A stretch of 64,000 bases of DNA. Source: Prochlorococcus marinus XMU1406 (GTDB lineage: Bacteria; Cyanobacteriota; Cyanobacteriia; PCC-6307; Cyanobiaceae). The DNA is taken from contig NZ_JAAORG010000001.1 of the NCBI RefSeq assembly GCF_017696055.1, positions 930,001-994,000 on the forward strand, given 5' to 3'. This document shows positions 15,908 through 24,947 of this stretch, piece after piece; position 1 is the stretch's first letter, and each line of letters begins with the position of its first letter. Under the pieces are notes generated by a model. The model did no database searches. It was not told the origin of the DNA and worked only from the letters and a program-made list of their open reading frames with translations. The position numbers and the translations under genes are program-made.

Positions 15908-17468
15908 TTAACTTAAGATCACTCAATGAAATTATTCCTGAACCATTAAAAATAGGTTTTGATATTTTATTTTGAGACCATGCTTTTTGAGAGGATATCC
16001 AAATAGGAATATAAGGGATTGAATTTGCTGCTATTTTTTCAATTTCAACAAGTTTTTCTAATCTATAAATTCCACTTATTTTTTCACTCTCAAGAAATAA
16101 ACTTTCAACTTTATTAGATCCCCAAAAACTACCGCTGAAAACTGATTCTCCTTTTTTACATAATCCATCAACTATTTCTTTACAACTTAAAAGAGGGGTG
16201 AGATAGGCTTCTGGATCAGAATAAGCTCCAGTCCAATCGAGAATAACGGCTGTATAAATTCCTAAACTTAGATTCTTATAAATTGTTGTAGATTCAACCC
16301 CATTGAGTTCAATATCAATACAATCTTGCAAAGAATTTTTAATTTCTTCCTGCCATGTCAGAGCAATAAGCTTGTCAGCTGGTACATTGGATCTATAAGT
16401 AAGAGGTATTTTAAGAATATTTCCATTACAATAATTTTCCTTTTGCAATAACCTTCTTGCTTCTAAATAATCATATTTAGGCCACAGTTCTTGATTATCT
16501 TTTTTTAATATCGGAGGAATAATTGATCTAGATGGCTTCCTTAACCCATAACTTACTTTCTCACTAATTAATTTTCTATTAAGACTTTTTGCCAAAGCCA
16601 GTCTTAAATTAAGATTATTTAAGGGATAAGAACTAGTTTTAAGACTTATAAAACTTAATTCAATGAAAGGGCTATTACCTTCTTTAAACTTTTGATTTTT
16701 ACTTAAATTATTTAGACTTTTTCTCTGACTATCATCAATTGAATTTGATAAGAGCACGTCAATTTGTTTACTTTTTAAAGCTCCAAAAAGAGAAGATGAA
16801 TTTGAATATCCCACAAAATTAATACCCTTATTTAAGGGATTTTCACCCCAATAATTCAAATTTGGAGCAATTGATTGGACTTCATTAGAAAAGCTGGTCA
16901 GCACATACTTGCCAGTACCAACAAATTTTTCATTTAGAAACTTATCAGAATATTCTTTGTAAAACGTAGGAGATATTGGAGTTAAATTTACTGATGTAAG
17001 CAAACCATTTAAAGAACTTGATGGTTTATTCAAATTTATTATGACTGAATATTCACTTGGCGTTTCTATTGATTTAATCTTATTTCCTAAAATATAATTC
17101 ATTGTTCCAATTCTTTTGAATCTATCAAAAGTAAACTTTATTGCATTTGAGTTAAATGAAGTTCCATCGTGAAAAAAAACATTTTTTCTTAAATTGATAA
17201 TTATTTGAAGTCTATCCTTTGAAATAATTGGCATCCCCGAGGCCAATTCAGGTATTAATTCTCCGTTAGAATTTAACTCATATAACGTGTCTCCCAGAGA
17301 ACTGATTAATTGAATTGCTTTAAGAGTATTAGCTCTAGCTGGATCTAAAGATTCAATTTTTCCAGAACTTGCTACTATGATTTTTTTAGATATTCTTTTT
17401 GAGCCGCAAGAATTCTGTAAAAAAGAAATTAAAATAATTAATATTGATAAAAAAAATTTTTTTTTCAT
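15897..17468 (-). CDS. Peptide-type ABC transporter substrate-binding lipoprotein (SBP family 5)
   Basis: A 523-residue binding protein with a lipoprotein signal peptide; the lipobox ends LQNS-C21. Family 5 signatures are visible: SSGKIESLDPARANT early, then DRLQIIINLRKNVFFHDGTSFNSNAIKFTFDRF, and near the end DWTGAYSDPEAYLTPLL. It would be anchored on the outer face of the inner membrane and pass solute to the adjacent permease. Ligand unknown; oligopeptides are the default for the family. A 17-base gap separates it from the small gene upstream. Confidence 0.9.
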   Translation of the reverse strand: MKKKFFLSILIILISFLQNSCGSKRISKKIIVASSGKIESLDPARANTLKAIQLISSLGDTLYELNSNGELIPELASGMPIISKDRLQIIINLRKNVFFHDGTSFNSNAIKFTFDRFKRIGTMNYILGNKIKSIETPSEYSVIINLNKPSSSLNGLLTSVNLTPISPTFYKEYSDKFLNEKFVGTGKYVLTSFSNEVQSIAPNLNYWGENPLNKGINFVGYSNSSSLFGALKSKQIDVLLSNSIDDSQRKSLNNLSKNQKFKEGNSPFIELSFISLKTSSYPLNNLNLRLALAKSLNRKLISEKVSYGLRKPSRSIIPPILKKDNQELWPKYDYLEARRLLQKENYCNGNILKIPLTYRSNVPADKLIALTWQEEIKNSLQDCIDIELNGVESTTIYKNLSLGIYTAVILDWTGAYSDPEAYLTPLLSCKEIVDGLCKKGESVFSGSFWGSNKVESLFLESEKISGIYRLEKLVEIEKIAANSIPYIPIWISSQKAWSQNKISKPIFNGSGIISLSDLKLIDE

Positions 17469-17485
17469 ATTCCCTTTTTACTTAA

Positions 17486-17755
17486 TTATTCTGAAGAATT
17501 ATTTGAGCAAAACATTTGTAATGTTATTTGACTTATTTCTAAAGCAAATGTTTTTTTAGAATTATAGGCAAAAGGCCACTCTCTCACCCAACAAATTTCT
17601 TTACATATATTTATACCAATTATTTGAAAAGTCTTATTACTATTTTTAATTTTTACACAAGCACCTTTATAAAGATTTTCGGAACAAATTAAATTATTAT
17701 TTTCATTTTTATTGTCTAATAGTTTTGAATGAATCATTAAGGTGCTAAAAACCAA
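17486..17755 (-). CDS. Small conserved-looking hypothetical protein
   Basis: An 89-residue protein without membrane segment. The core KGACVKIKNSNKTFQIIGI-(N)-ICKEICWVREWPF resembles a small SH3-like beta barrel with a Trp-containing strand. A start at M1 or M7 (MIHSKLL) is possible. It lies between hom and the ABC transporter genes on the same strand. No named family or function is recognised; the ordered beta-like core and operon position support that it is real. Confidence 0.6.
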   Translation of the reverse strand: MVFSTLMIHSKLLDNKNENNNLICSENLYKGACVKIKNSNKTFQIIGINICKEICWVREWPFAYNSKKTFALEISQITLQMFCSNNSSE

Positions 17756-17808
17756 ACAGTTACTTTCTTCGGTTTACCAAGCTATAAAGAAATTTGCAAA
17801 CTATTTTT

Positions 17809-19110
17809 CTAAATACAACTTAATTGACTTGCAATAATTTTAACTTCATTAAGCGAATTTATTTCATCTTTCGATTTCTCAAAATCACCATTATTCACCT
17901 CATGAGTAATAACTACAATTTCAGCTTTGTCCTCACTTGCATCTAGTTGAACAATTGATTCTATTGATACATTATTCTTTCCAAAAATATCTCCAATCTT
18001 TCCTATTACGCCTGGACTATCAAGACAAATAATTCTAAGGTAATTTTTTTTATTTATTTCTGAAGAACTTATGATATGGCAGTTTCTCCAGAAATCAAAA
18101 GATAATAGTGGATCGATTGAATTATTATTTTTTACTGAGGCGGCATGCAGATTTAATATATCTGATACTACTGATGCAGCAGTTGGGCCACTCCCTGCAC
18201 CTGGACCATATAACATTATCTCTCCAAGAGGATCAGCCTCTATCAATAAGGCATTATTAACTCCCTTAACTGTTGCTAATGGATGAGATTTTGGAATCAA
18301 AGAAGGTCCTACCCAAATATTCAAAGCAAGTGAATCATTATTATTAATTTGTCCCCTTTCGGAGAGCGCTAAAAGTTTTATTTCAAATCCTAATTTATTA
18401 GCATATTCGATATCCTTGAGATTAATTTTACTAATACCCTCAGAATGTATCTCCTCTCTTTTGATTTTCCCTCCAAATGCAAGTTCACTAAGAATTGAAA
18501 TTTTATCAGCAGCATCATGGCCCTCAACATCTGCAGTCGGATCAAATTCTGCATACCCAAGGCTTTGAGCCAATTTCAAGGTTTCCTTGTAATCAGCTTT
18601 TTCATTTGTCATCTTTGAAAGAATAAAATTTGTTGTGCCATTTATTATCCCAACCATTTTTTTAATGCTGTTACTTTTTAATGATCTTTTTAAGGGTTCA
18701 ATAATAGGAATCCCCCCACAAACTGCTGCCTCTGACAATATATAAACTCCCTCTTTAGATGCAGTTTTATATATTTCTTCTCCATATCTTGCAATGACCG
18801 CTTTATTTGCAGTAACAACAGATTTACCTAATTTTAATGATTGCATAATAATATCTCTCGCTAAGTCAACCCCACCCATTACTTCAACAATTACATCTAT
18901 AGAGGGGTCATTAATTAATTTAAATGGATCATTAATCAATAAACTATTATCTAGCCCAATATCCCTTTTTTTATTAAGATCTTTAACTGCTATTTTTACA
19001 ATTTCTATTTCTTTTAGAATTGGATGTGTATCAACTTCTGAACTTAATATTTTATAAATTCCTGAACCTACAGTTCCAAAACCTACAATCCCAATTTTGC
19101 ATTTTTTCAT
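17809..19110 (-). CDS. hom: Homoserine dehydrogenase
   Basis: Reduces aspartate semialdehyde to homoserine with NAD(P)H, the branch step to threonine and methionine. The Rossmann motif GIVGFGTVGSGIYKIL is at about 7-22. The catalytic region YAEFDPTADVEGHDAADKISIL and the ANKAVIARYG stretch are intact. A C-terminal ACT domain (RIICLDSPGVIGKIGDIFGKNNVSIESIVQ) implies feedback control, usually by threonine. 433 residues is the normal bacterial length, with no fused aspartate kinase. It sits 44 bases after sufE on the same strand. Confidence 0.95.
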   Translation of the reverse strand: MKKCKIGIVGFGTVGSGIYKILSSEVDTHPILKEIEIVKIAVKDLNKKRDIGLDNSLLINDPFKLINDPSIDVIVEVMGGVDLARDIIMQSLKLGKSVVTANKAVIARYGEEIYKTASKEGVYILSEAAVCGGIPIIEPLKRSLKSNSIKKMVGIINGTTNFILSKMTNEKADYKETLKLAQSLGYAEFDPTADVEGHDAADKISILSELAFGGKIKREEIHSEGISKINLKDIEYANKLGFEIKLLALSERGQINNNDSLALNIWVGPSLIPKSHPLATVKGVNNALLIEADPLGEIMLYGPGAGSGPTAASVVSDILNLHAASVKNNNSIDPLLSFDFWRNCHIISSSEINKKNYLRIICLDSPGVIGKIGDIFGKNNVSIESIVQLDASEDKAEIVVITHEVNNGDFEKSKDEINSLNEVKIIASQLSCI

Positions 19111-19154
19111 TTTTTATTTCTTTTAACTTTGAGTTTAATTTTATATTATTAGAT

Positions 19155-19574
19155 CTACAAAAATTCATTTGCTTGAGACTGCATTTTCAACAAAATGTTT
19201 AAAAAACCATTTGATCGTGAAGGTGTTAAGCTTGCTTTCAAACCAGTATCTTCAATAAATTTCTTATCTATTTTAACAACCTCATTTGGTGTTAGTTCAT
19301 TTAACCCAGTAATTAAGAATGCTAATAATCCTTTGGTTATTAGGGCATCAGAATATCCTTCCCAAAATAATTTACCGCCTTTAATATTTACCTTAACAAA
19401 AACTTCTGAAACGCATCCCTTAACTTTATTTTCTTCAACAAGGATTTCACTATCTGGTTCTTTCAATTTTTTGCCTAACCATAAAATGTATTCATATTTT
19501 CTTTTTGGATCTTCTGATTTCTTCAACTTTTCTACCAATTTTGATAAATTATTGTATTTTTCCTGATTTTCCAT
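19155..19574 (-). CDS. sufE: SufE-family sulfur acceptor protein
   Basis: Accepts persulfide sulfur from the cysteine desulfurase SufS for iron-sulfur cluster assembly. The catalytic Cys is C54 in KVKGCVSEVFV, the family signature. Downstream residues LFWEGYSDALITKGLLAFLI and the C-terminal SRSNGFLNILLKMQ are typical. At 139 aa it is full length. The rest of the suf genes are not here. It is part of the minus-strand run with hom and the cyclo-ligase gene. Confidence 0.92.
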   Translation of the reverse strand: MENQEKYNNLSKLVEKLKKSEDPKRKYEYILWLGKKLKEPDSEILVEENKVKGCVSEVFVKVNIKGGKLFWEGYSDALITKGLLAFLITGLNELTPNEVVKIDKKFIEDTGLKASLTPSRSNGFLNILLKMQSQANEFL

Positions 19575-19613
19575 TTTTTAAAACTATAAATTAATCGCTT
19601 TATCAGTTCTCTA

Positions 19614-20171
19614 TTATACAAATATTTCTTTTTCTGTGATAAACCCTGATAAAGGAATATCCCACTCAGCTCTGGTTAATGGAATCGTACTTACACAATT
19701 GGAAGTTAATACTCCAATGCATGGAACATTTCTCCAATTATTATCTGTCCTTAATTTATCAAAATAACCTCCTCCATAACCTAATCTTGTTAAATTTTTA
19801 TCTACAGAAAGACATGGGACAAGAATCATACTTATCTGGTTATAACTTAATGAAAAAGAGTTATTTGGACTTAGTATCCCCTCAGAATCTTTTGTGAGAG
19901 GTTCTTTATCCCATGGATAAAATAACATTTCATTTTTATCTTTACATCTGGGCAAAGCTAAACAAAATTTTTCCTTAAGACTTCTAATATCTACTTCATT
20001 TCTTAAAGGCCAATATATTGCTATGTAACCAATATTTTTATATTCCTTAATAAATGAATCAACATATAATTTTACATTCTTTTCTACATTTTCTCTTTGA
20101 GTTAGTGAAATCTCATCTCTAAGTTTTCTAAAGGTATGCCTCTCCAATTTCTTTTTTTCAGAAATATTCAT
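19614..20171 (-). CDS. 5-formyltetrahydrofolate cyclo-ligase
   Basis: Converts 5-formyl-THF to 5,10-methenyl-THF using ATP, returning a folate storage form to the one-carbon pool. The early KLERHTFRKLRDEIS and the ATP-binding RLGYGGGYFDKLR signature are clear. Length (185 aa) is normal. Its stop lies 39 bases before sufE; it starts 8 bases after ruvC. The bifunctional FolD that uses its product is at 35628 in this window. Confidence 0.92.
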   Translation of the reverse strand: MNISEKKKLERHTFRKLRDEISLTQRENVEKNVKLYVDSFIKEYKNIGYIAIYWPLRNEVDIRSLKEKFCLALPRCKDKNEMLFYPWDKEPLTKDSEGILSPNNSFSLSYNQISMILVPCLSVDKNLTRLGYGGGYFDKLRTDNNWRNVPCIGVLTSNCVSTIPLTRAEWDIPLSGFITEKEIFV

Positions 20172-20179
20172 ATTGATCT

Positions 20180-20653
20180 TCAGTTAATGCCATCTTCATT
20201 TAGTTTTGTGAGAGCTATGGCCAAGGCATCTGCTGAATCATCAGGTTTTGGAGGTTTTTTAAGTTCTAAGCTATACATAACAGCATCAAGAACTTCTTTC
20301 TTAGATGCTTTCCCAGACCCAGCAATGGTTAGTTTTATCTGAGGAGGTGAATATTCACTAACATGAATTTTTTTTGAGGCCAATACCATCATAATCACGC
20401 CTCTAGCCTGCACCACACTAATGGTAGTACTTGATTTGTAAAAGAAAAATTTTTCTACCGCCGCTGATGTTGGATTCCAATGATTAATTAATTCATTAAG
20501 ATCTTGGAATATCTCATAAAGTCTATCTTCTTCTTTTTTATCTTTACCTGTCTCAATTACACCACAATCTAATAATATCTTTTTTTCATTTTCTATTTCT
20601 ATAATTCCATAACCAACTCTAGCTAATCCAGGGTCAATCCCAATTATTCTCAC
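20180..20653 (-). CDS. ruvC: Holliday junction endodeoxyribonuclease RuvC
   Basis: Resolves four-way DNA junctions during homologous recombination, with RuvAB. D7 ([13 protein letters not shown]), E67 ([11 protein letters not shown]) and the C-terminal acidic pair in [11 protein letters not shown] are the expected metal-binding catalytic residues. Length (157 aa) is full for the family. It starts 5 bases after the chlI stop, so it is probably cotranscribed with chlorophyll synthesis genes without functional link. Confidence 0.95.
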   Translation of the reverse strand: MRIIGIDPGLARVGYGIIEIENEKKILLDCGVIETGKDKKEEDRLYEIFQDLNELINHWNPTSAAVEKFFFYKSSTTISVVQARGVIMMVLASKKIHVSEYSPPQIKLTIAGSGKASKKEVLDAVMYSLELKKPPKPDDSADALAIALTKLNEDGIN

Positions 20654-20658
20654 TGTAA

Positions 20659-21747
20659 TTAATCTTCTGCAGACAATTGAAATTTTGAAAGATTTTCTTT
20701 TTCATCTAAATCAAATACTTTACAAAAAGCTTGAATAACTCTTTCACCTGAATCAACTTGTTCTAAGGGATCTTTTCTTAGTCTGTGTCTTAAAGAGCAA
20801 GAAATAACCCTTGCTATGTCATCTTCTTGCACTTCAGTTCTGCCCTCAAAGGCTGCAATTGCCCTTGCTGATCGATTTGTAACTATATCTCCGCGTAAAC
20901 CATCAACATCTAGTTCTCCACAAATTGCAGAAATATTCAATCTTAGGTCATCGTCCATTTGAACAGAATTTAATATTTCTTGGGCTTTAATAACCTTTTG
21001 TTGAAGTTCATCCTGTTGTTTCTCAACGCTTAATGAAAACTCATCAGGATTATCGTCAAAAGAAGTTCTTTGATCTACTACTTGAACTCTTAATTCTGCA
21101 TCTCTAACCGTCTTAACCTCAACACTCATTCCAAACCTATCCAATAGTTGAGGCCTTAATTCACCTTCTTCTGGATTACCTGAACCAATAAGGACAAACC
21201 TCGCAGGATGTCGAACTGAAACTCCCTCCCTTTCAACTGTATTCCATCCGGAAGCAGCCGAATCTAGAAGTACATCAACTAAGTGATCATCAAGCAAATT
21301 CACTTCATCAACGTATAGTAAACCCCTATTAGCTTTAGCCAACAATCCAGGTTCGAATGCCTTAACACCCTCACTCAAAGCCTTCTCTATATCAATGGTT
21401 CCACAAAGCCTATCTTCAGTAGCCCCTAAAGGCAAGTCAACCATAGGTACCTGTTTTTGAATGCTCTCTAGATTTTCTCCTTGAGTAATTTTTTCCAAAA
21501 CTTCTTTACTTTGCAAATCAGGATCGACTAGAGAACTATTATATGGATCGTCTTTAACAACATCGATTGCAGGCAACAAATCAGCTAAGGCTCTGATTGT
21601 AGTGGACTTTCCAGTCCCTCTATCACCCATTATCATCACTCCTCCAATTCTTGGATCAATAACATTTAACAAGAGAGCTAATTTCATTTCTTCTTGACCA
21701 ATTACAGCTGTAAAAGGAAAAACTCTTCTTTTCTTTGTTGAAGGCAC
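20659..21747 (-). CDS. chlI: Magnesium chelatase ATPase subunit ChlI
   Basis: AAA+ motor subunit of magnesium chelatase, which puts Mg into protoporphyrin IX at the first committed step of chlorophyll synthesis. Walker A is GDRGTGKST (41-49), Walker B is the [22 protein letters not shown] region, and the arginine-finger region [19 protein letters not shown] follows. At 362 residues it is the standard length. ChlD and ChlH are elsewhere. A 122-base gap upstream separates it from trmJ, which could hold its promoter. Confidence 0.96.
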   Translation of the reverse strand: MPSTKKRRVFPFTAVIGQEEMKLALLLNVIDPRIGGVMIMGDRGTGKSTTIRALADLLPAIDVVKDDPYNSSLVDPDLQSKEVLEKITQGENLESIQKQVPMVDLPLGATEDRLCGTIDIEKALSEGVKAFEPGLLAKANRGLLYVDEVNLLDDHLVDVLLDSAASGWNTVEREGVSVRHPARFVLIGSGNPEEGELRPQLLDRFGMSVEVKTVRDAELRVQVVDQRTSFDDNPDEFSLSVEKQQDELQQKVIKAQEILNSVQMDDDLRLNISAICGELDVDGLRGDIVTNRSARAIAAFEGRTEVQEDDIARVISCSLRHRLRKDPLEQVDSGERVIQAFCKVFDLDEKENLSKFQLSAED

Positions 21748-21869
21748 AGTTTTAGTTTTCTTAAATATTCAAATAATCAATAGATGCTACTTCAGAAAAT
21801 GTTTTTAGTAAATATCCCTTTCAAATTAAAACTACAAATAAATAAAATTTAATGTAATTAATTATGTAG

Positions 21870-22613
21870 CTAATTTCTTTCTGAATTGTTCAAAAACCAG
21901 TTTATTTGATGGACAATTCCTCTTAAAACATTTATTTCGTGCGTTGATGTATTTGCCCTCAAAATAAAATTCTTAAATTTACTGATTTTTGCCTTAGAAG
22001 TATGTTTTAAGAGATATCCAACTCGCAAAAGCATTTCATCTATCTCCACAAATGTATCATGTACTTCTTTCGATGATGCTAATTTAAAAACTTTTAACTC
22101 ATTATTTAAATTCTTTTTGGAAGACTTATTTAATTCATACAAAACTATTGAGACAGCATGAGAAAGATTTAATGAAGGATTATTGTGAGAAGTTGGGATA
22201 TTAAAAGTTTTATTTGCCAGAAGCAATTCACTGTTAGTTAAACCTCTATCTTCTCTTCCAAATATAATTGCTAAATTACTAATCTTTTTAAAGGATAAAG
22301 TCCAATCAAATATATCTTCCGAAGATTCAAGCAATGAATCTTTATTTACATCAATCCTTCCAGAAGATGCTAGAACTAAATCACAATCAAAAATTGCTTT
22401 TTGAAGATCATCAAAAATCTTACAATGTTCAAGAAATTTTTGACCTTTAAGGGCCATTTTTTTTGCTTCTAAAGAAAATATATCGCATTTCGGAGAAACA
22501 ATTCTTAATTCATCAACTTCAAAATTACTGCATAATCTAGCAACGCTCCCTACATTTAAAGGGCCATTTGGTTCAACTAATATTACCTTTAAATTAGAAA
22601 AATTTTTTCCCAA
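21870..22613 (-). CDS. TrmH/TrmJ-family RNA 2'-O-methyltransferase
   Basis: SPOUT-superfamily methyltransferase using SAM to methylate a ribose in tRNA or rRNA. Signatures: VILVEPNGPLNVGSVARLCSNFEV at the N-terminus, IIFGREDRGLTNSEL in the middle and IPTSHNNPSLNLSHAVSIVLYEL forming the knotted SAM site. The family member is most like TrmJ (tRNA Nm32), but the exact target cannot be fixed from sequence. It starts 2 bases after the cytM stop, suggesting cotranscription. Confidence 0.88.
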   Translation of the reverse strand: MGKNFSNLKVILVEPNGPLNVGSVARLCSNFEVDELRIVSPKCDIFSLEAKKMALKGQKFLEHCKIFDDLQKAIFDCDLVLASSGRIDVNKDSLLESSEDIFDWTLSFKKISNLAIIFGREDRGLTNSELLLANKTFNIPTSHNNPSLNLSHAVSIVLYELNKSSKKNLNNELKVFKLASSKEVHDTFVEIDEMLLRVGYLLKHTSKAKISKFKNFILRANTSTHEINVLRGIVHQINWFLNNSERN

Positions 22614-22615
22614 AG

Positions 22616-23002
22616 TTATTCAAGGCTATGAAGATACTTTAATAAATTGGACATATTTATAGGATCGATTTCAAAACTTGGCATAGGAGGAGTTAGGCCT
22701 CCAGTAACTTGTTTTATTATCTCTTTATCATTCAAACGTTGAGTTATTGAGTGTAAGTCTGGGCCCACTAATCCTCTTGCTGTAATTCCATGACATCCAA
22801 CACAATTTATCTTAAAAAGAGCATCTCCTTCCTCAGCAGAGCCATTAAGCTCAAGTGTCTCAATAATATATTTGTTATTTTCATGATGATTTACGAAAAA
22901 TATTGAAAAACAAATCAATAAAACTCCCATTAAAATAAAAACAATTTTAAGGAATTCTCTTTTAAAGTCTCTTTCTGCTGCAGTTGATGAAGATGTTGAC
23001 AC
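22616..23002 (-). CDS. cytM: Cytochrome cM (membrane-anchored c-type cytochrome)
   Basis: A 128-residue protein with one N-terminal membrane anchor (about 19-37) and a class I cytochrome c domain. Heme ligands are C67 and C70 with H71 (CVGCH) and the sixth ligand M107 (PPMPSFE). The short, anchored form matches cyanobacterial cytochrome cM, thought to affect electron flow between photosynthesis and respiration, though its exact role is disputed. It runs opposite to petG; their starts are 55 bases apart, so the two may share a divergent promoter region. Confidence 0.88.
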   Translation of the reverse strand: MSTSSSTAAERDFKREFLKIVFILMGVLLICFSIFFVNHHENNKYIIETLELNGSAEEGDALFKINCVGCHGITARGLVGPDLHSITQRLNDKEIIKQVTGGLTPPMPSFEIDPINMSNLLKYLHSLE

Positions 23003-23057
23003 AAAAAATAGTCTCTATGTAACAATTGTGGATAAGAAATTCAAAAAAGGCAAAAAA

Positions 23058-23177
23058 ATGATCGAGCCTCTTCTATGTGGAATTGTTCTAGGTTTAGTTC
23101 CAATAACTCTTCTTGGATTATTCGTAAGTGCATGGAATCAATACAGAAGAGGTTCAGGGATGCTGGACATTGATTAA
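23058..23177 (+). CDS. petG: Cytochrome b6f complex subunit PetG (39 aa)
   Basis: A 39-codon gene coding for [20 protein letters not shown] then [12 protein letters not shown] and a short tail. The single hydrophobic span, the IEPLL start and the AWNQYRRG end are diagnostic of PetG, a small subunit needed for stability of the cytochrome b6f complex in the thylakoid membrane. Its last 24 bases overlap the 3' end of rsmD on the other strand. It is far from other pet genes except cytM, which diverges from it. Confidence 0.93.
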   Translation: MIEPLLCGIVLGLVPITLLGLFVSAWNQYRRGSGMLDID

Positions 23178-23753
23178 AAATGTTAATCTTGACTGCCCAT
23201 AGTTCCTTACATCTATAGTTTCCCACAAAGTACTTTTCTTAATAAATAAGTTTGGAGAATGTTCATAAATAACTATTGAATCTTTTTTTAAAAAATTACA
23301 ATTGAATAATTGATTTAAAACTAATTCATGGAGATCCACATCGTATGGAGGATCTAGATAAACAAAATCAAATTTTAATTTGTTTAAATCCATATTTCTA
23401 GATGATAAGTTTCTCTCATAATTTGGTTTTGTCCATTTCAAAACGTCTTTACAAATAACTTCGAAATCATTCCTCCTATTCTCTATATTTTCCAACGAGA
23501 GTAAATTTTCTAAGCAAATTTTTGAGTTAATTTTGTTTTTTTCAATTGCAAGTATTTTTCTTGCCCCGTGATTATAGGCTTCACAAGATATAGCCCCAGT
23601 TCCACTAAATAAATCTAACCAGTTACTGTTTTTAACTCTATTATTCAATATATTAAATATTGCCTCTCTCACTCTCAAAGTTGTAGGTCTGGTATAAGAA
23701 TTATTTGGGCTTTGGAGTTTTTTACCACCTATTAATCTCAAGTTTGTCTTCAT
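23154..23753 (-). CDS. rsmD: 16S rRNA (guanine-966-N2)-methyltransferase RsmD
   Basis: SAM-dependent enzyme that methylates G966 of 16S rRNA during 30S assembly. It has [15 protein letters not shown] near the start, the SAM loop [20 protein letters not shown] and the catalytic DPPY in [14 protein letters not shown]. Length (199 aa) is normal. The 3' end overlaps the convergent petG gene by 24 bases. A 13-base gap separates it from hisH upstream on the same strand. Confidence 0.92.
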   Translation of the reverse strand: MKTNLRLIGGKKLQSPNNSYTRPTTLRVREAIFNILNNRVKNSNWLDLFSGTGAISCEAYNHGARKILAIEKNKINSKICLENLLSLENIENRRNDFEVICKDVLKWTKPNYERNLSSRNMDLNKLKFDFVYLDPPYDVDLHELVLNQLFNCNFLKKDSIVIYEHSPNLFIKKSTLWETIDVRNYGQSRLTFLINVQHP

Positions 23754-23766
23754 CAGTAATTATCAA

Positions 23767-24384
23767 TTATTGAATATTACTAAGCCATCGTCTCAAAAGT
23801 TTTTCACCGGTTTTTCCAGATTTTTCCGGATGAAATTGACAGGCCAATAAATTATCATTCTCAATCATTGCAGTTAATTTTTCAGAGCCATAATCAACCT
23901 GAGCTGCAATAATCTTTGAATCATTTGGGTTTGCATGATAGGAATGTACAAAATAGACCCAATTATTTAATTCTTCTAGTTCTAATAGAGTATTTTGTTT
24001 TGTAGGTAAAAGTTGGCACCAACCCATGTGTGGGATTCTTTGGTTAACAATATTAGGAATTTTTTGTATTTTTCCTTTTAAAATTCCCAGCCCTTGAACC
24101 TTTCCTTCATCACTAGATTCAAAAAGGAGTTGGAGACCAAGACATATCCCCAAAAAAGACTTCCCACTTTTAATCCAATTTTTCAAATCAGTTATCAAAT
24201 CCGTATTTATAAGATTATTCATGGCTGGATCAAATGCTCCCACACCAGGAAGTATTATCGCCTTACAAAACTTAGACTCGTTAAAATTTTTAATTAATAT
24301 TATTTCTTCTCCAAGACTTTCTAGAGATTTTGTTACGGAATGAATATTACCCATCCCATAATCTATAAGTCCAATTTTATGCAA
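23767..24384 (-). CDS. hisH: Imidazole glycerol phosphate synthase glutaminase subunit HisH
   Basis: Glutaminase that feeds ammonia to HisF in histidine biosynthesis. The class I amidotransferase nucleophile is C81 in FLGICLGLQLLFESSDEG, with the His-Glu pair in CQFHPEKSG near the C-terminus. IDYGMGNIHSV at the N-terminus is the HisH signature. The length of 205 aa is typical. Its partner hisF is not in the window. It follows trxA by 11 bases on the same strand. Confidence 0.95.
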   Translation of the reverse strand: MHKIGLIDYGMGNIHSVTKSLESLGEEIILIKNFNESKFCKAIILPGVGAFDPAMNNLINTDLITDLKNWIKSGKSFLGICLGLQLLFESSDEGKVQGLGILKGKIQKIPNIVNQRIPHMGWCQLLPTKQNTLLELEELNNWVYFVHSYHANPNDSKIIAAQVDYGSEKLTAMIENDNLLACQFHPEKSGKTGEKLLRRWLSNIQ

Positions 24385-24395
24385 AGCTTTTAAAT

Positions 24396-24719
24396 TTATA
24401 AATGCTTAGATAAAGTGCTAGAAAGAGTAGCTTTTGGTACAGCACCAACAACGGTATCAACCTTTTGGCCTCCTTTAAAGATCATTAATGTAGGAATACT
24501 TCTAATTCCATATTGACTGGCAACATTTGGATTCTCATCCGTATTTAATTTAAAAACCTTAATTTTCCCTTCAAAGTCTTTTGAAATTTCTTCCACAACT
24601 GGTGCAACCATCCTACATGGACCGCACCAAGGTGCCCAAAAATCAACCAATACTGGTAGATCACTTTGCAGTACATCTTTGTCAAATGAAGAATCAGTTA
24701 CGGCTTGAGCTGATGACAT
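24396..24719 (-). CDS. trxA: Thioredoxin
   Basis: A 107-residue thioredoxin with the WCGPC active site (C32, C35) in [15 protein letters not shown], the cis-Pro loop [11 protein letters not shown] and the C-terminal GAVPKATL. It reduces target protein disulfides, probably with electrons from ferredoxin-thioredoxin or NADPH-thioredoxin reductase. Length and motif match m-type thioredoxins. It is the gene directly downstream of the small RNA Yfr1; the 90 bases between the Yfr1 3' end and the start may hold its promoter. Confidence 0.95.
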   Translation of the reverse strand: MSSAQAVTDSSFDKDVLQSDLPVLVDFWAPWCGPCRMVAPVVEEISKDFEGKIKVFKLNTDENPNVASQYGIRSIPTLMIFKGGQKVDTVVGAVPKATLSSTLSKHL

Positions 24720-24809
24720 AATTTAAGTATTCCTTTTGAAAATTTAGCAGGCAATTCTTTTAAGTGATGATTTCATTACAGATTAAATCATATAAGTAAC
24801 AAAATATCT

Positions 24810-24831
24810 AAAAAAGCCCGATTAATCGGGC
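24810..24831 (-). terminator. Intrinsic terminator of Yfr1
   Basis: The palindrome GCCCGATTAATCGGGC (24816-24831) folds into a 6-bp GC-rich stem with a TTAA loop. It is followed on the minus strand by six U residues, ending near 24810. It doubles as the stabilising 3' hairpin of Yfr1. Confidence 0.9.
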
Positions 24832-24866
24832 GATTTAGTGTGTGAGGAGTATGGGGTTTCCCCCAT
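24810..24866 (-). ncRNA. yfr1: Small regulatory RNA Yfr1
   Basis: The minus-strand RNA begins near 24866 with a hairpin (GGGGG, AAA, CCCC), continues with an unpaired stretch holding ACTCCTCACAC, and ends with a GCCCGA-TTAA-TCGGGC terminator and a U run at 24810. The ACUCCUCACAC core and the two-hairpin design are the hallmarks of Yfr1, a cyanobacterial small RNA known to lie between trxA and guaB, exactly as here. The core is complementary to many Shine-Dalgarno-like stretches, and Yfr1 is known to inhibit translation of outer-membrane proteins in Prochlorococcus. The ends given are estimates from the structure. Confidence 0.93.
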
Positions 24867-24872
24867 CAATTC

Positions 24873-24902
24873 ATAATAACTCCTAATGAGAAAATTGTTC
24901 AA
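24873..24902 (-). promoter_or_regulatory. Predicted sigma70-type promoter of Yfr1
   Basis: On the minus strand, TTGAAC (24897-24902) and TATTAT (24873-24878) are separated by 18 bases. The -10 box ends six bases before the expected Yfr1 start at 24866. The spacing and both boxes fit a housekeeping sigma factor, giving Yfr1 its own promoter after the end of the guaB-type gene. Confidence 0.7.
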
Positions 24903-24947
24903 TTTAATGCTTAATTTACTAAGGTTTTATAATTTGCTCTAAATGAA

